Shown piece by piece: positions 36,870 to 43,919 of a DNA stretch of 64,000 nt; the stretch's first letter is position 1; every line of letters begins with the position of its first letter. Made by a program: the position numbers and the translations under genes. The notes under the pieces are model-generated. The model did no database searches, had not been told where the DNA came from, and worked only from the letters and a program-made list of their open reading frames with translations. Source of the stretch: Nitrosospira briensis C-128 (GTDB taxonomy: Bacteria; Pseudomonadota; Gammaproteobacteria; Burkholderiales; Nitrosomonadaceae); assembly GCF_000619905.2 (NCBI RefSeq), contig NZ_CP012371.1:186001-250000 (forward strand), read 5' to 3'.

Positions 36870-36976
36870 ACACAGCGGGGGAGGCCTACAAAAGCCCAAC
36901 ATTCGCGATTGGAATGGTAGTTATGCTTTTAGATCATCTAATTAAGAGCGTTATCAGAAAGCAGGGGAAAGCGTAG
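36725..36976 (+). CDS. Phage-type hypothetical protein (83 aa)
   Basis: GGAGAAAAGGAAAAAAG precedes ATG 36725. The 83-residue protein (TIVADAESGDCIGFAITAMY, FAIGMVVMLLDHLIKSVI) has a hydrophobic C-terminal helix. It ends 2 bases before the BRCT-like gene, so the two are coupled. Family is not recognised. Confidence 0.6.
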   Translation: METPFKLVQNKISHDTVQPAKTIVADAESGDCIGFAITAMYRHGNYTVNTAGEAYKSPTFAIGMVVMLLDHLIKSVIRKQGKA

Positions 36977-36978
36977 AG

Positions 36979-37647
36979 ATGAGCTGGTTTAGGAATTTGT
37001 TTGGTTCGCGAAGCAGCGAGGATAACAAAATTAACGACCCAGAAGATCCTCGTCTTCTCAAGATTCACGCAAACCGGCTGATTAATAGAGATATAGATCA
37101 GTTAACCGGAATCTGCGAATTCGCCCTACAAGACGGACATGTTGATCAATCCGAAGCAGAGGCAATTCTGGGTTGGTTAAACAATCATAAAGCCTGCCTA
37201 GACACATGGCCTGCTAACGTACTATATGATCGACTGAGACGTATCTTGGCAGACGGTGCTTTGGATTCTGATGAACAAGCTGATCTGCTGACTCTAATTA
37301 TGAGAGTAGCGAGTCCGCGCGCAATTGATGGCTCTGTTATTCCGTCTTCATTACCCATTGATGATCCAGTGCCAGACATCATCTTTGAAGGCCGCAATTT
37401 TTGCCTTACAGGTGTTTTTGACTTCGGTTCCCGTGCTGAATGCCAAGAGGCTGTGGTGAGACATGGGGGTATTCCTATAAAAGGTGTAACCAAGAAACTA
37501 CACTATTTGGTGATTGGAAATGTAGGATCAGAGGTATGGAAACACACCAGTTTTGGGCTAAAGATTGCAAAGGCCGTGAGCTATAGGGAATCAGGAGTGC
37601 CACTCGCAATTATCGCAGAGAACCATTGGACCGATCACATCGTTTAA
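36979..37647 (+). CDS. TerB-like/BRCT-domain protein
   Basis: The 222-residue protein has a helical middle (GICEFALQDGHVDQSEAEAI and RRILADGALDSDEQADLLTL), reminiscent of TerB/calcium-loop-like DG..D.E motifs, and a C-terminal BRCT domain (IIFEGRNFCLTGVFDFGSR, AVVRHGGIPIKGVTKKLHYL, KIAKAVSYRESGVPLAII). BRCT domains with LTG and GG motifs, as in NAD-dependent DNA ligase, bind DNA ends or nicks. It could take part in phage DNA metabolism or defence. Cotranscribed with the upstream gene. Confidence 0.75.
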   Translation: MSWFRNLFGSRSSEDNKINDPEDPRLLKIHANRLINRDIDQLTGICEFALQDGHVDQSEAEAILGWLNNHKACLDTWPANVLYDRLRRILADGALDSDEQADLLTLIMRVASPRAIDGSVIPSSLPIDDPVPDIIFEGRNFCLTGVFDFGSRAECQEAVVRHGGIPIKGVTKKLHYLVIGNVGSEVWKHTSFGLKIAKAVSYRESGVPLAIIAENHWTDHIV

Positions 37648-37660
37648 AGAGGGATTAAGA

Positions 37661-37753
37661 CTGAAAAACTTCCTCACCTACGCTATTGGCGCTCTCACCG
37701 TCTTGCTGGCCCGACTGGTCAGGATAGTTGTGCGGATGAATGAAAAGAAGTGA
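37661..37753 (+). CDS. Possible 30-residue membrane peptide
   Basis: Starting from CTG 37661 the frame reads LKNFLTYAIGALTVLLARLV followed by RIVVRMNEKK: one hydrophobic helix and a basic tail. AGAGGG lies about 8 bases upstream. The non-ATG start makes it uncertain. Confidence 0.25.
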   Translation: MKNFLTYAIGALTVLLARLVRIVVRMNEKK

Positions 37754-37992
37754 TATGCGTGGTCGAGGTTACAGCGTTTTACAGTGATTTTGCAATGCAG
37801 AATGTGATGAGCCGAAGAGGGGGATTAAGGAGTTGGAGGGGGAATTGAAGGAGTTGAGGCGAGCCCCATGACAGCAACAAAGAAATATGCCATAGCGCCA
37901 GGGGATCATTCGAATGCGGTGGGCTAAGGAAAGGGGTTGAATCAGTTAAATCAAATTAAAAGCAAAAAAATTAATAAACATCTGGAGGTTTT
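37754..37992. other. Spacer before the KilA-N gene
   Basis: GGAG-rich purine tracts lie at 37815-37860. A 19-codon frame (ATG 37868 to TAA 37927) has only a distant ribosome-binding site. No firm gene. Confidence 0.3.
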
Positions 37993-38859
37993 GTGACGCC
38001 GTCTCGCATTGAAATTTCATACAACGGGGAAAAGTTTCTAATTGATATTGCCGATGGAAACATGGTTAATTTGAATAAATTACATGAACTCTCGGGGACG
38101 GTTAGAGGGAAAGCGCCAAAGGAATGGGTTAAGCTTCCCAGTACAAAAAACATAATAGAATCAATTAATGGGGGAAAATCCCCCGTTTTAAAAACTAAGC
38201 GCGGGATGGGCGGCGGAACATGGGCACATTGGCAACTCGCATTATCTTACGCGCAATATCTTTCGCCAGAATTGCATCTGATTGTTAATCAAATATTCAA
38301 AGAAAGACTGGAAGAAACGGCAGATCCAGAGCTAGGAATAAACAGAAGCAGAGCAAGGGCTGTAAAAAGATGGGAGCGCCAGGGGCGTGATGAAAAATGG
38401 ATAGCAGATAGAGAGCATCATTTAGATACTCGTAAAATTTACATTAATACATTGCTAGAACATGACGTAAAACCAAATTATGAAATAGGTATCTGCACAA
38501 ATAAAATATACAAAGGTCTTTTTAATAAAGACAAGGCAGAGATTGAAAAGGATATACGAGAAAAAAACCCTGATTTACCTAAGAAGGTAAATATTCGGGA
38601 CCACGCAAAAAGGTCATCAATAGCAGCCATTGGGCTTGCCGAGGCGTTGGCGTCAGAAGAAATAGATCAATGCGATATACGAGGGGTAGAGGATTGCGCC
38701 AAAACATCATTTGATAAGGGCTTCTCAGTTCAACTAGCGTTAAGTCATTCAAGATCAAAATCTAAAGGAAATTTACCCAAAAAAGCAATTTCAGCAGAAG
38801 AGGGGAAAAGGAGAATCAAGGAATTAAGAGATGCGATAAGGCCGAAATTGACCGAATAA
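37993..38859 (+). CDS. KilA-N domain phage protein
   Basis: GGAGG lies 6 bases before GTG 37993. The 288-residue protein has an N-terminal KilA-N domain (MVNLNKLHELSGTVRGKAP, GTWAHWQLALSYAQYLSPEL HLIVN, residues about 8-110), then a basic helical region. KilA-N is a DNA-binding module found in phage antirepressors and viral regulators. AT-rich codon use (many AAA, ATA) unlike the core genes supports phage origin. It is followed by a terminator. Confidence 0.9.
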   Translation: MTPSRIEISYNGEKFLIDIADGNMVNLNKLHELSGTVRGKAPKEWVKLPSTKNIIESINGGKSPVLKTKRGMGGGTWAHWQLALSYAQYLSPELHLIVNQIFKERLEETADPELGINRSRARAVKRWERQGRDEKWIADREHHLDTRKIYINTLLEHDVKPNYEIGICTNKIYKGLFNKDKAEIEKDIREKNPDLPKKVNIRDHAKRSSIAAIGLAEALASEEIDQCDIRGVEDCAKTSFDKGFSVQLALSHSRSKSKGNLPKKAISAEEGKRRIKELRDAIRPKLTE

Positions 38860-38888
38860 TTTCAAACTGAACCGCTCCACCACACACA

Positions 38889-38912
38889 ACCCGCTTCGGC
38901 GGGTCTTTTTCC
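38889..38912 (+). terminator. Intrinsic terminator after the KilA-N gene
   Basis: ACCCGC-TTCG-GCGGGT stem with five T. A second, weaker hairpin follows at 38940-38966 (AGGCCCG...CGGGCCT). Confidence 0.85.
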
Positions 38913-39128
38913 CCTATTAGATAGCCGATCCCTCTTTAAAGGCCCGCATCCTCCCAAACGGGCCTCTTCTTTATCTCCAATTCAGCTCTGTGAATTACCC
39001 ACATTGACGCTCTGGTGTACCTCAGGACAGTAGCCAATACTGCTGAGTTCTGTGACAATCTCATCGATAATTTGTGATTGTGTAACTTTATAGTTAAGGA
39101 AGTAATTTATAGCGTCAGCGCTTATTAA

Positions 39129-39157
39129 AATTTGAAACTGATTTTCAGTTGCAAATT
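39129..39157. promoter_or_regulatory. Palindromic operator upstream of hicA
   Basis: AATTTGAAACTGA and TCAGTTGCAAATT form a 13-bp inverted repeat (12 matches) around TTT, 24 bases before the hicA start. HicB-type antitoxins with ribbon-helix-helix domains repress their own promoter at such sites. Confidence 0.65.
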
Positions 39158-39180
39158 ATGGAACATTTCACCATAATACT

Positions 39181-39450
39181 TTGTCAAAAAACAGCAAACT
39201 AGTTGCGCGCCTGCGAAGCCGGCCAAAGGACTTTACATGGGAAGAATTGACGTCCCTGTTGAAGCACTTTGCTTATCACGAAAAAGCAGGAAGTGGTTCG
39301 AGCAGAAAGTTCATAAATAGTATTACAGACCATAAGTTAGCATTTCATAAGCCTCATCCTGAAAACGTAGTTAAGCGGTACGTCATTGATGAGGTTATTG
39401 CTACTCTGATTGAAAATGGTCTGATTCCAGAAGAGGAGGATCAACAGTGA
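39181..39450 (+). CDS. hicA: HicA-type toxin of a putative TAC module
   Basis: The 89-residue protein has the HicA dsRBD-like fold pattern: RLRSRPKDFTWEELTSLLKH, AGSGSSRKF and LAFHKPHPENVVKRYVIDEV. HicA cleaves mRNA. The catalytic His of the usual GSHH is replaced by the GSSRKF form seen in the variant HicA branch paired with longer HicBs. The start is TTG 39181 with a weak ribosome site, fitting low toxin output. The stop overlaps the hicB GTG start by 4 bases. The probable operator is at 39129-39157. Confidence 0.8.
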   Translation: MSKNSKLVARLRSRPKDFTWEELTSLLKHFAYHEKAGSGSSRKFINSITDHKLAFHKPHPENVVKRYVIDEVIATLIENGLIPEEEDQQ

Positions 39451-39929
39451 CAAAATTTCGCGAACTGCTGTCTTATAATGAGTTTCAGGGTTCTGCTGAA
39501 ATTAGCGTCGAGGATAACTGTTTATTTGGTCGTATCCTGCATATCAATGATGTAGTTACATATGAAGCAAATTCTCCTAAAGAGCTTGAAAAGTCTTTTC
39601 GGGCCGCTGTGGACGATTATATTGAGTTCTGCAAAGAGCAAGGGCATCAGCCCTGCAAGCCATATAAAGGGGTCTTTAATGTCAGAATTGATCCGACCCT
39701 CCATAAGAAATTAGCCTTTTTGGCAAGAAGGAAGGACGTAAGTCTTAACGAAATAGTAAACGAAGCCCTTTCTGAAAAAGTAGGAGCAGAAAGCAGGGTT
39801 ACAGGGCCAGTCATTCACAATCACAGCCATGTCGTAAACATTATTAGTAATCATGATTCATACGATGTCGAGGAAGGTACTGCATGGTCAGAAAAATCTC
39901 AAAAACCAAATCTCGGGTTCATACAGTAA
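39447..39929 (+). CDS. hicB: HicB-type antitoxin with C-terminal extension
   Basis: The 160-residue antitoxin has a partial RNase H-like domain (EISVEDNCLFGRILHINDVV, SFRAAVDDYIEFCKEQG, residues 18-73) and a ribbon-helix-helix domain (GVFNVRIDPTLHKKLAF, SLNEIVNEALSEKV, 75-112). Related HicBs end at about 115 residues. Here about 45 more follow (SRVTGPVIHNHSHVVNIISN ... AWSEKSQKPNLGFIQ), a place where chaperone-addiction sequences occur in TAC antitoxins. The last 46 bases overlap the SecB-like gene. Confidence 0.85.
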   Translation: MTKFRELLSYNEFQGSAEISVEDNCLFGRILHINDVVTYEANSPKELEKSFRAAVDDYIEFCKEQGHQPCKPYKGVFNVRIDPTLHKKLAFLARRKDVSLNEIVNEALSEKVGAESRVTGPVIHNHSHVVNIISNHDSYDVEEGTAWSEKSQKPNLGFIQ

Positions 39930-40363
39930 AGACACCCGTGTCGTTAGTGCTTCAAACAGTTGAGATAAAAAAATGTAGCATAGAACGCAGGCTTCCGAGA
40001 TTTGCGGCTCCGCGCGGAAAAATCGAATCAGAATTGAACCTCAACGTTTATTTTGCCGAGGGCAATAGGGGAGCGAAAGGTGTAATAGGCCTATTAAGTT
40101 TAGTCCTAAACGGAAAAAGTGTTGTCGGTGATGAGGCTGCTCCCTTCTCAATTTCCTTTGAAATGGAGGGGTTTTACCGCTTAGACGACGCCGATACAGA
40201 ATTGAGTGAGAGCGACTTGACAGAACCATTGATTGCGAGAATTGCCAATGAGCTTTATCCCCTTGCTATGATGAGGTCGTCTGAGTTGCTTAGCATGATC
40301 GGCTATGGAGGAGTTCGATTATCGTATGGGCTAGAAATGGAAAAAGCAATGCAACCCTCGTAA
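39884..40363 (+). CDS. SecB-like chaperone of a putative TAC module
   Basis: The 159-residue protein shows the SecB fold pattern: an N-terminal strand region (VSLVLQTVEIKKCSIERRLP), strands ELNLNVYFAEG and KGVIGLLSLVLNGKS, the FSISFEMEGFYRLDD strand, and the C-terminal helix region NELYPLAMMRSSELLSMIG followed by GGVRLSYGL. The last aligns with NILFPYARECITSMVSRG and FPQLNLAPV in E. coli SecB. GAAGG precedes ATG 39884, inside the hicB 3' end. In TAC systems a dedicated SecB-like chaperone folds and protects the antitoxin. The assignment rests on pattern, not on close identity. Confidence 0.68.
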   Translation: MVRKISKTKSRVHTVKTPVSLVLQTVEIKKCSIERRLPRFAAPRGKIESELNLNVYFAEGNRGAKGVIGLLSLVLNGKSVVGDEAAPFSISFEMEGFYRLDDADTELSESDLTEPLIARIANELYPLAMMRSSELLSMIGYGGVRLSYGLEMEKAMQPS

Positions 40364-40434
40364 ACCCGCTTCGGCGAGTTTATGTTGTCTCACCATAAAA
40401 ATGGCCCGGTAGCGATCTAGCTCCGGGCCATTTA
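40362..40434. terminator. Terminator region after the TAC module (bidirectional)
   Basis: A small hairpin (AAACCCGCTTCGGCGAGTTT) is followed by a strong inverted repeat, AAATGGCCCGG near 40399 and CCGGGCCATTT near 40424, with flanking A and T runs. It can end transcripts from both sides. Confidence 0.7.
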
Positions 40435-40445
40435 ATTGTTGCGTT

Positions 40446-40523
40446 TCAACTAGCGACGACCATTCCCAGACCGGCGACAAACACAAGAATATATATCCCC
40501 CAAAATACAAGAAAATCACTCAT
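40446..40523 (-). CDS. 25-residue small membrane protein
   Basis: From ATG 40523 the frame reads MSDFLVFWGIYILVFVAGLG followed by MVVAS, a single membrane helix. GGGGGTGTGCC lies just upstream, and the GC-rich hairpin at 40399-40434 would terminate it. Convergent with the SecB-like gene. It is a good candidate for a real, unannotated small protein. Confidence 0.5.
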   Translation of the reverse strand: MSDFLVFWGIYILVFVAGLGMVVAS

Positions 40524-40715
40524 GGCACACCCCCTGATCTCTAATCGTTAAACTGTCACAAAAACTTCTGCCGCCACGACTTTAACTTAAAAGATCAACG
40601 GCCTAACGAAGAAATAGTAATTTGTTAAGCTAATATTTTCATAGCTGTTACAGCTACGGTGGGGCACAACAGGCGCCCCCTTACACCCCCTTCCCCCGCC
40701 CTCATCCGACGCGTT

Positions 40716-41111
40716 CTATTCTTCCTTCATAGCCTCCTGCGCCGCCTTGGCGAGAAACCCTGACCTGGTCATATGGTGAGTACTGGCGTATTCATCAATG
40801 TTACGCACTAGGCCCTCTGGTAGCGAAATGTTCAGCCTGACAGCCTTGGAATACTTTTCCACATCCACATCCACGATAGCCCATACGGCATCAGCGAGAT
40901 CTGGATCGGCCTTATGCTCAGCTAACGTGCCTGCTTTAGGTATTTCAATACCTTTCTCCACCATCAACTCGTAATGGGCATCAATGGCCTCTTTCGCCAT
41001 CTCCAAAGCCTCATCCAGGGTATCCCCAACTGAGAGGCAACCGGGAAGATCGGGGATAGTCACGCCGTACTTAATCCCATCGTCCGTATGTAGTGCCAAT
41101 ATAAATTTCAT
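40716..41111 (-). CDS. hicB: HicB-family antitoxin, orphaned
   Basis: The 131-residue protein is a standard HicB: an RNase H-like N-terminal domain (GVTIPDLPGCLSVGDTLDEA, EMAKEAIDAHYELMVEKG) and a C-terminal ribbon-helix-helix (RLNISLPEGLVRNIDEYAS, SGFLAKAAQEA). TGGAGGTAATAA precedes the ATG and is formed by the end of the broken hicA. With the toxin dead, it could act as an immunity or regulatory leftover. Confidence 0.92.
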   Translation of the reverse strand: MKFILALHTDDGIKYGVTIPDLPGCLSVGDTLDEALEMAKEAIDAHYELMVEKGIEIPKAGTLAEHKADPDLADAVWAIVDVDVEKYSKAVRLNISLPEGLVRNIDEYASTHHMTRSGFLAKAAQEAMKEE

Positions 41112-41114
41112 TTA

Positions 41115-41291
41115 TTACCTCCATTTCCATCCAGCTTGCCGGTAGATATTGCGTAGCGTTCCGATTGGTAATGTCTGAATCGGGGTGTTTCACTGTTACC
41201 AATCCCGCTTTTTCAAAATGCGTGAACTGGTGATGCGATCCAGATTCCAGCCTTCGCTTTGCAATTTCTTGATTATGTCTTTGCTCTTCAT
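41115..41291 (-). pseudogene. hicA: hicA toxin gene broken by two frameshifts
   Basis: From ATG 41291 the frame reads MKSKDIIKKLQSEGWNLDRI, the HicA start. It then needs a shift to SGSHHQFTHFEKAGLVTVKH PDSDI (split), and another to IGTLRNIYRQAGWKWR-stop at 41115. The first lesion looks like a slip between two GGATCGCATCAC copies, and the second is an extra A. The catalytic SHHQF survives in the shifted frame. The adjacent hicB is intact. Confidence 0.85.
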
Positions 41292-41448
41292 GTGTGTAGT
41301 TATACACACATTTGATAAGTAAGCAATCTTCTATACCAATCAACCTTCAGTCTGAGCGTGTCTAAAATACCCACACTGATGTACCTTGGTCCAATGGGCG
41401 GCATTTCTGAATTCGGTAAAATCTTCACATCAACTGTGAGGAGCAATA

Positions 41449-41937
41449 ATGAAAAAAACTTTCTTTCACGTATGCTCCGTGGTTTTAGAAGTGGGGTCGA
41501 TTATCAAGCCCGGTAACTGGGGCAGAGTAATCACAATGTATCGGCCCGCGGACTTGAATGCATTGGCTGTCCGCGAATTATGTTATGAAATTATTCGTCT
41601 AAAACATTTCTCCGATAAACCAAGTAGGCTCAACTGCATTTTTCTTACTCCCTCGCTGGAACATGCCATCAATTATGTTTCAAGGCATCATTTCACTGGA
41701 ATTATTTATCGGGTTGAGCCGGTAAACGAAAATGCTTCCTATTTTCTTGCATCAATGAGCACCATTAATTGCCTGAATTTCCCCTACGAGAAAGCGCCCG
41801 CTATACCTTATTTAATGACATTGGCTACTGAATACTGGCAAGGGTTAACAGAAATAACACCAGAATGTGAAATACTTATTGACTCACCCGTGCGGATTCT
41901 CGCCGTACACAATACGCAGGTGCAAATTTCACGCTGA
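41449..41937 (+). CDS. DUF2441-like protein, possible ADP-ribosyltransferase-like fold
   Basis: GAGGAGCAAT precedes ATG 41449. The 162-residue protein has the order FFHVCSVVLEVGSIIKPGNW, LCYEIIRLKHFSDKPSRLNC IFLTPS (split) and GIIYRVEP...EYWQG, which recalls the DUF2441 family of phage and accessory proteins. Such single-domain proteins with an early H, a middle R and a late E are sometimes compared to ADP-ribosyltransferases. That comparison is weak here and is given as a lead only. It is monocistronic with its own terminator. Confidence 0.55.
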   Translation: MKKTFFHVCSVVLEVGSIIKPGNWGRVITMYRPADLNALAVRELCYEIIRLKHFSDKPSRLNCIFLTPSLEHAINYVSRHHFTGIIYRVEPVNENASYFLASMSTINCLNFPYEKAPAIPYLMTLATEYWQGLTEITPECEILIDSPVRILAVHNTQVQISR

Positions 41938-42019
41938 TCCAGGGCGGATTTTATTAAATTCTGTTTCCTCATTAACTTGACAACTTCAAGCTGTTGTTGA
42001 AGCCTTTCTAGCGTCACCA
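41915..42019 (-). CDS. Possible small antisense-overlapping protein
   Basis: GAGGAGGTTAAG lies just before ATG 42019 on the minus strand. The frame begins MVTLERLQQQLEVVKLMRKQ, helical and charged, and continues into antisense of the DUF2441-like gene to 41808. Only the non-overlapping part is given here. Such a good ribosome site is notable, but the overlap makes it doubtful. Confidence 0.3.
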
Positions 42020-42032
42020 TCTTAACCTCCTC

Positions 42033-42054
42033 AACCCGCCCCGAGCGGGTTTTT
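42033..42054 (+). terminator. Intrinsic terminator
   Basis: AACCCGC-CCC-GAGCGGGTT stem followed by seven T, downstream of the DUF2441-like gene. Confidence 0.8.
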
Positions 42055-42236
42055 TTATGCCTTCCTGCCGCCAACATTAGCGGATCTGGGCCTGAAGCGT
42101 TTCCGGGTTAATAATAACCAAACCGGCACTCTGACTTATTAGCTCATGCGCAAGGCCAACGGGGTAGACAAAAAAAGGAACCCCTGCATGTTAAGATTTG
42201 ATTTCCACATCAATAAACTTAACAAGAGGGAGTCCT

Positions 42237-42437
42237 ATGAAAGAGATCGACGATTTATATTCTGAAGTTGCTATGTGTTTTCGTGTGGTAGCTAACGCAC
42301 TTGAGGCAAAAGGCGTATTAGATAGAGGAGAATTTTTTTCAATCTGTGAGCAGCATTTGCGCACACTCGACCCGGTTAAAGCGAAAGACGCGAAACTGCT
42401 TAAGATGTTGGTTACGGGATTCCCTCTACAAACCTAG
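42237..42437 (+). CDS. Small hypothetical protein (66 aa)
   Basis: AAGAGGGAG precedes ATG 42237. The 66-residue product (MKEIDDLYSEVAMCFRVVAN, LDRGEFFSICEQHLRTLDPV) is helical and soluble. It is likely a real island gene of unknown function. Its 3' end overlaps the convergent gene by 26 bases. Confidence 0.55.
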   Translation: MKEIDDLYSEVAMCFRVVANALEAKGVLDRGEFFSICEQHLRTLDPVKAKDAKLLKMLVTGFPLQT

Positions 42438-42786
42438 GCGTTTCCGAACGAGCCATCTCCTCTGAAAACCGACGGAAGAATTCTTCCTTCCGCCTCTGTT
42501 GTTCCTCGTACGCGGGCAACCATTTCCCGCGTACTTCATCAATTACTTCCACCGCTCTCTGTCTAAAAGCCCCCTCGGTCGATTGATCCGAGTGCCACGG
42601 ATCAAGGCCGAGCGTGAGCTTGTCCGTCGATTTAATCTCTTCGTAGCCAAGTAGTACCAACTTCCGCGCCACCAGCAATTTCGCTTCCATAAAACAATCG
42701 TCGTTAAACAAGCGTCGCTGGTACACCGTCTGATCGGCACGCTGTTCGTATTTTCCATGCTCTTGCTGTGCATCTATGTGAGTCAC
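42412..42786 (-). CDS. Hypothetical protein (up to 124 aa)
   Basis: The frame encodes a charged helical protein (MEAKLLVARKLVLLGYEEIK, RQRAVEVIDEVRGKWLPAYE). No ribosome site was seen at ATG 42786 or at the inner ATG 42690. The 5' part lies antisense to a membrane-protein-like frame, so one of the two is truncated or false. Confidence 0.45.
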   Translation of the reverse strand: MTHIDAQQEHGKYEQRADQTVYQRRLFNDDCFMEAKLLVARKLVLLGYEEIKSTDKLTLGLDPWHSDQSTEGAFRQRAVEVIDEVRGKWLPAYEEQQRRKEEFFRRFSEEMARSETPRFVEGIP

Positions 42787-42909
42787 GATAGCGCGTGGTG
42801 GACGTTCTTTACCGGGATACTCTTCATCGTCTTTCTGCCCTGCTTCCTGCTGTCATGCACGAAGAGAGACACGGTAACGATCAACACGAAAGACGAGGCG
42901 CTGGAATAG
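42757..42909 (+). CDS. Possible two-helix membrane protein, 5' end unclear
   Basis: The frame from ATG 42757 (MLLLCIYVSHDSAWWTFFTG, ILFIVFLPCFLLSCTKRD) looks like a phage-type small membrane protein, and coding-like sequence continues upstream (VHRLIGTLFVFS) without a start. It may be the 3' remnant of a longer gene. Confidence 0.35.
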   Translation: MLLLCIYVSHDSAWWTFFTGILFIVFLPCFLLSCTKRDTVTINTKDEALE

Positions 42910-42992
42910 GCCCAGTCCTTTCCGGAGGATACCGCCTCTCATCGGTTACCAGAATCAAAGACGGGCGTATTGGTTCACAGGATGAAAGGCTG

Positions 42993-43816
42993 ATGATGAT
43001 TCCAGAGAATTGGAAATTGGTGCCGGTTGAGCCTGATGAAAAAATGCTCAAGTTGGGTTGCGCAGCAGGGTTGTCCATCAAGGCGCTTCTGGATGACGCC
43101 CCTTATGCTTGTGATAGAGAAGATCATCCCCATCTAGCTCCGGCAACGCTGCACAACCGCTTGGCCTATCTTAAAGCTGCTGTGCGGTACGCATACAAAA
43201 ATCATGATATCGGCGATCGAGACTACACGGATAAGATGATTATGCCGGGAGTCAATAATAAACGGCACGTCTACATCAAACAGGACGAATTGCACGAGAA
43301 TCTTCTTACGCACTGCGAAGACGATGAGGCCAAGGCTATTTTTACCCTGGCATTCTATACCGGCCTAGGTGGAGATCAGAAATACTCATTCTAAAACCCG
43401 ATCAAATAGTCACAGCAAAGCGGCAGAAGTGGATCAGCCTACCCGACACCAAGAACGGCGCCCCACACATGATACCGATACATCCGAACGCCGCCTGGGC
43501 ACTTGCGTACATACCGTTCAAGTGGAAGAACTCCTACTATTACGCTCGCTGGTGGAAAGCCAGGTCTGCAGCCGGCCTTGATCATCTGAGAATACATGAT
43601 GAGCGTCACTCGTTCGCATCAGCTCTTCTGTCCAATGGAGCATCTTTAGCCGAGGTGGGGAGGGCGCTTAATCACAAATCCGCGCAATCCACAGAGCGAT
43701 ATTCCCACCTGTACCCCGAGCGCGTCAAAGAGCTTGTTTTACGCCTTCCTGTGGCAAAAAAATGCGCGCTAGTCAAATCAGTAGCGCCAAAACCAGGCAG
43801 AAGAAAAGTAATCTAA
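42993..43816 (+). pseudogene. Chimeric, frameshifted tyrosine recombinase (integrase)
   Basis: The first 39 residues (MMIPENWKLVPVEPDEKMLK ...) resemble a phage small protein. Residues after about 43110 are the middle of a tyrosine integrase (LAPATLHNRLAYLKAAVRYA). At about 43375 the frame breaks at the catalytic Arg motif, giving TGLGGDQK where TGLRWGE is expected. From 43390 the other frame continues: ILKPDQIVTAKRQKWISLPD, then the catalytic HDERHSFAS and nucleophile ERYSHLYP. It ends 15 bases from tRNA-Leu, its likely attachment site. N-terminal domain lost, active-site Arg destroyed. Confidence 0.85.
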
Positions 43817-43830
43817 GCTATTGTTTTTAT

Positions 43831-43919
43831 TGGTGCCCGGAGCCGGAATCGAACCGGCATGGGCGATTAAGCCCGAGGGATTTTAAGTCCCTTGTGTCTA
43901 CCAATTTCACCATCCGGGC
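43831..43919 (-). tRNA. tRNA-Leu (TAA)
   Basis: Minus-strand cloverleaf: acceptor GCCCGGA with TCCGGGC, anticodon loop TTAAAAT (TAA), a long variable arm, T-loop TTCGATT, encoded CCA at 43831-43833. Its 3' end faces the integrase remnant, the usual geometry for tRNA-integrated elements. Confidence 0.96.

Noticed and set aside
35003-43831. Perfect att repeats bounding the element
   Set aside because: I could not find the tRNA-Leu 3' sequence near the HU pseudogene, so the left boundary rests only on HU truncation and composition.
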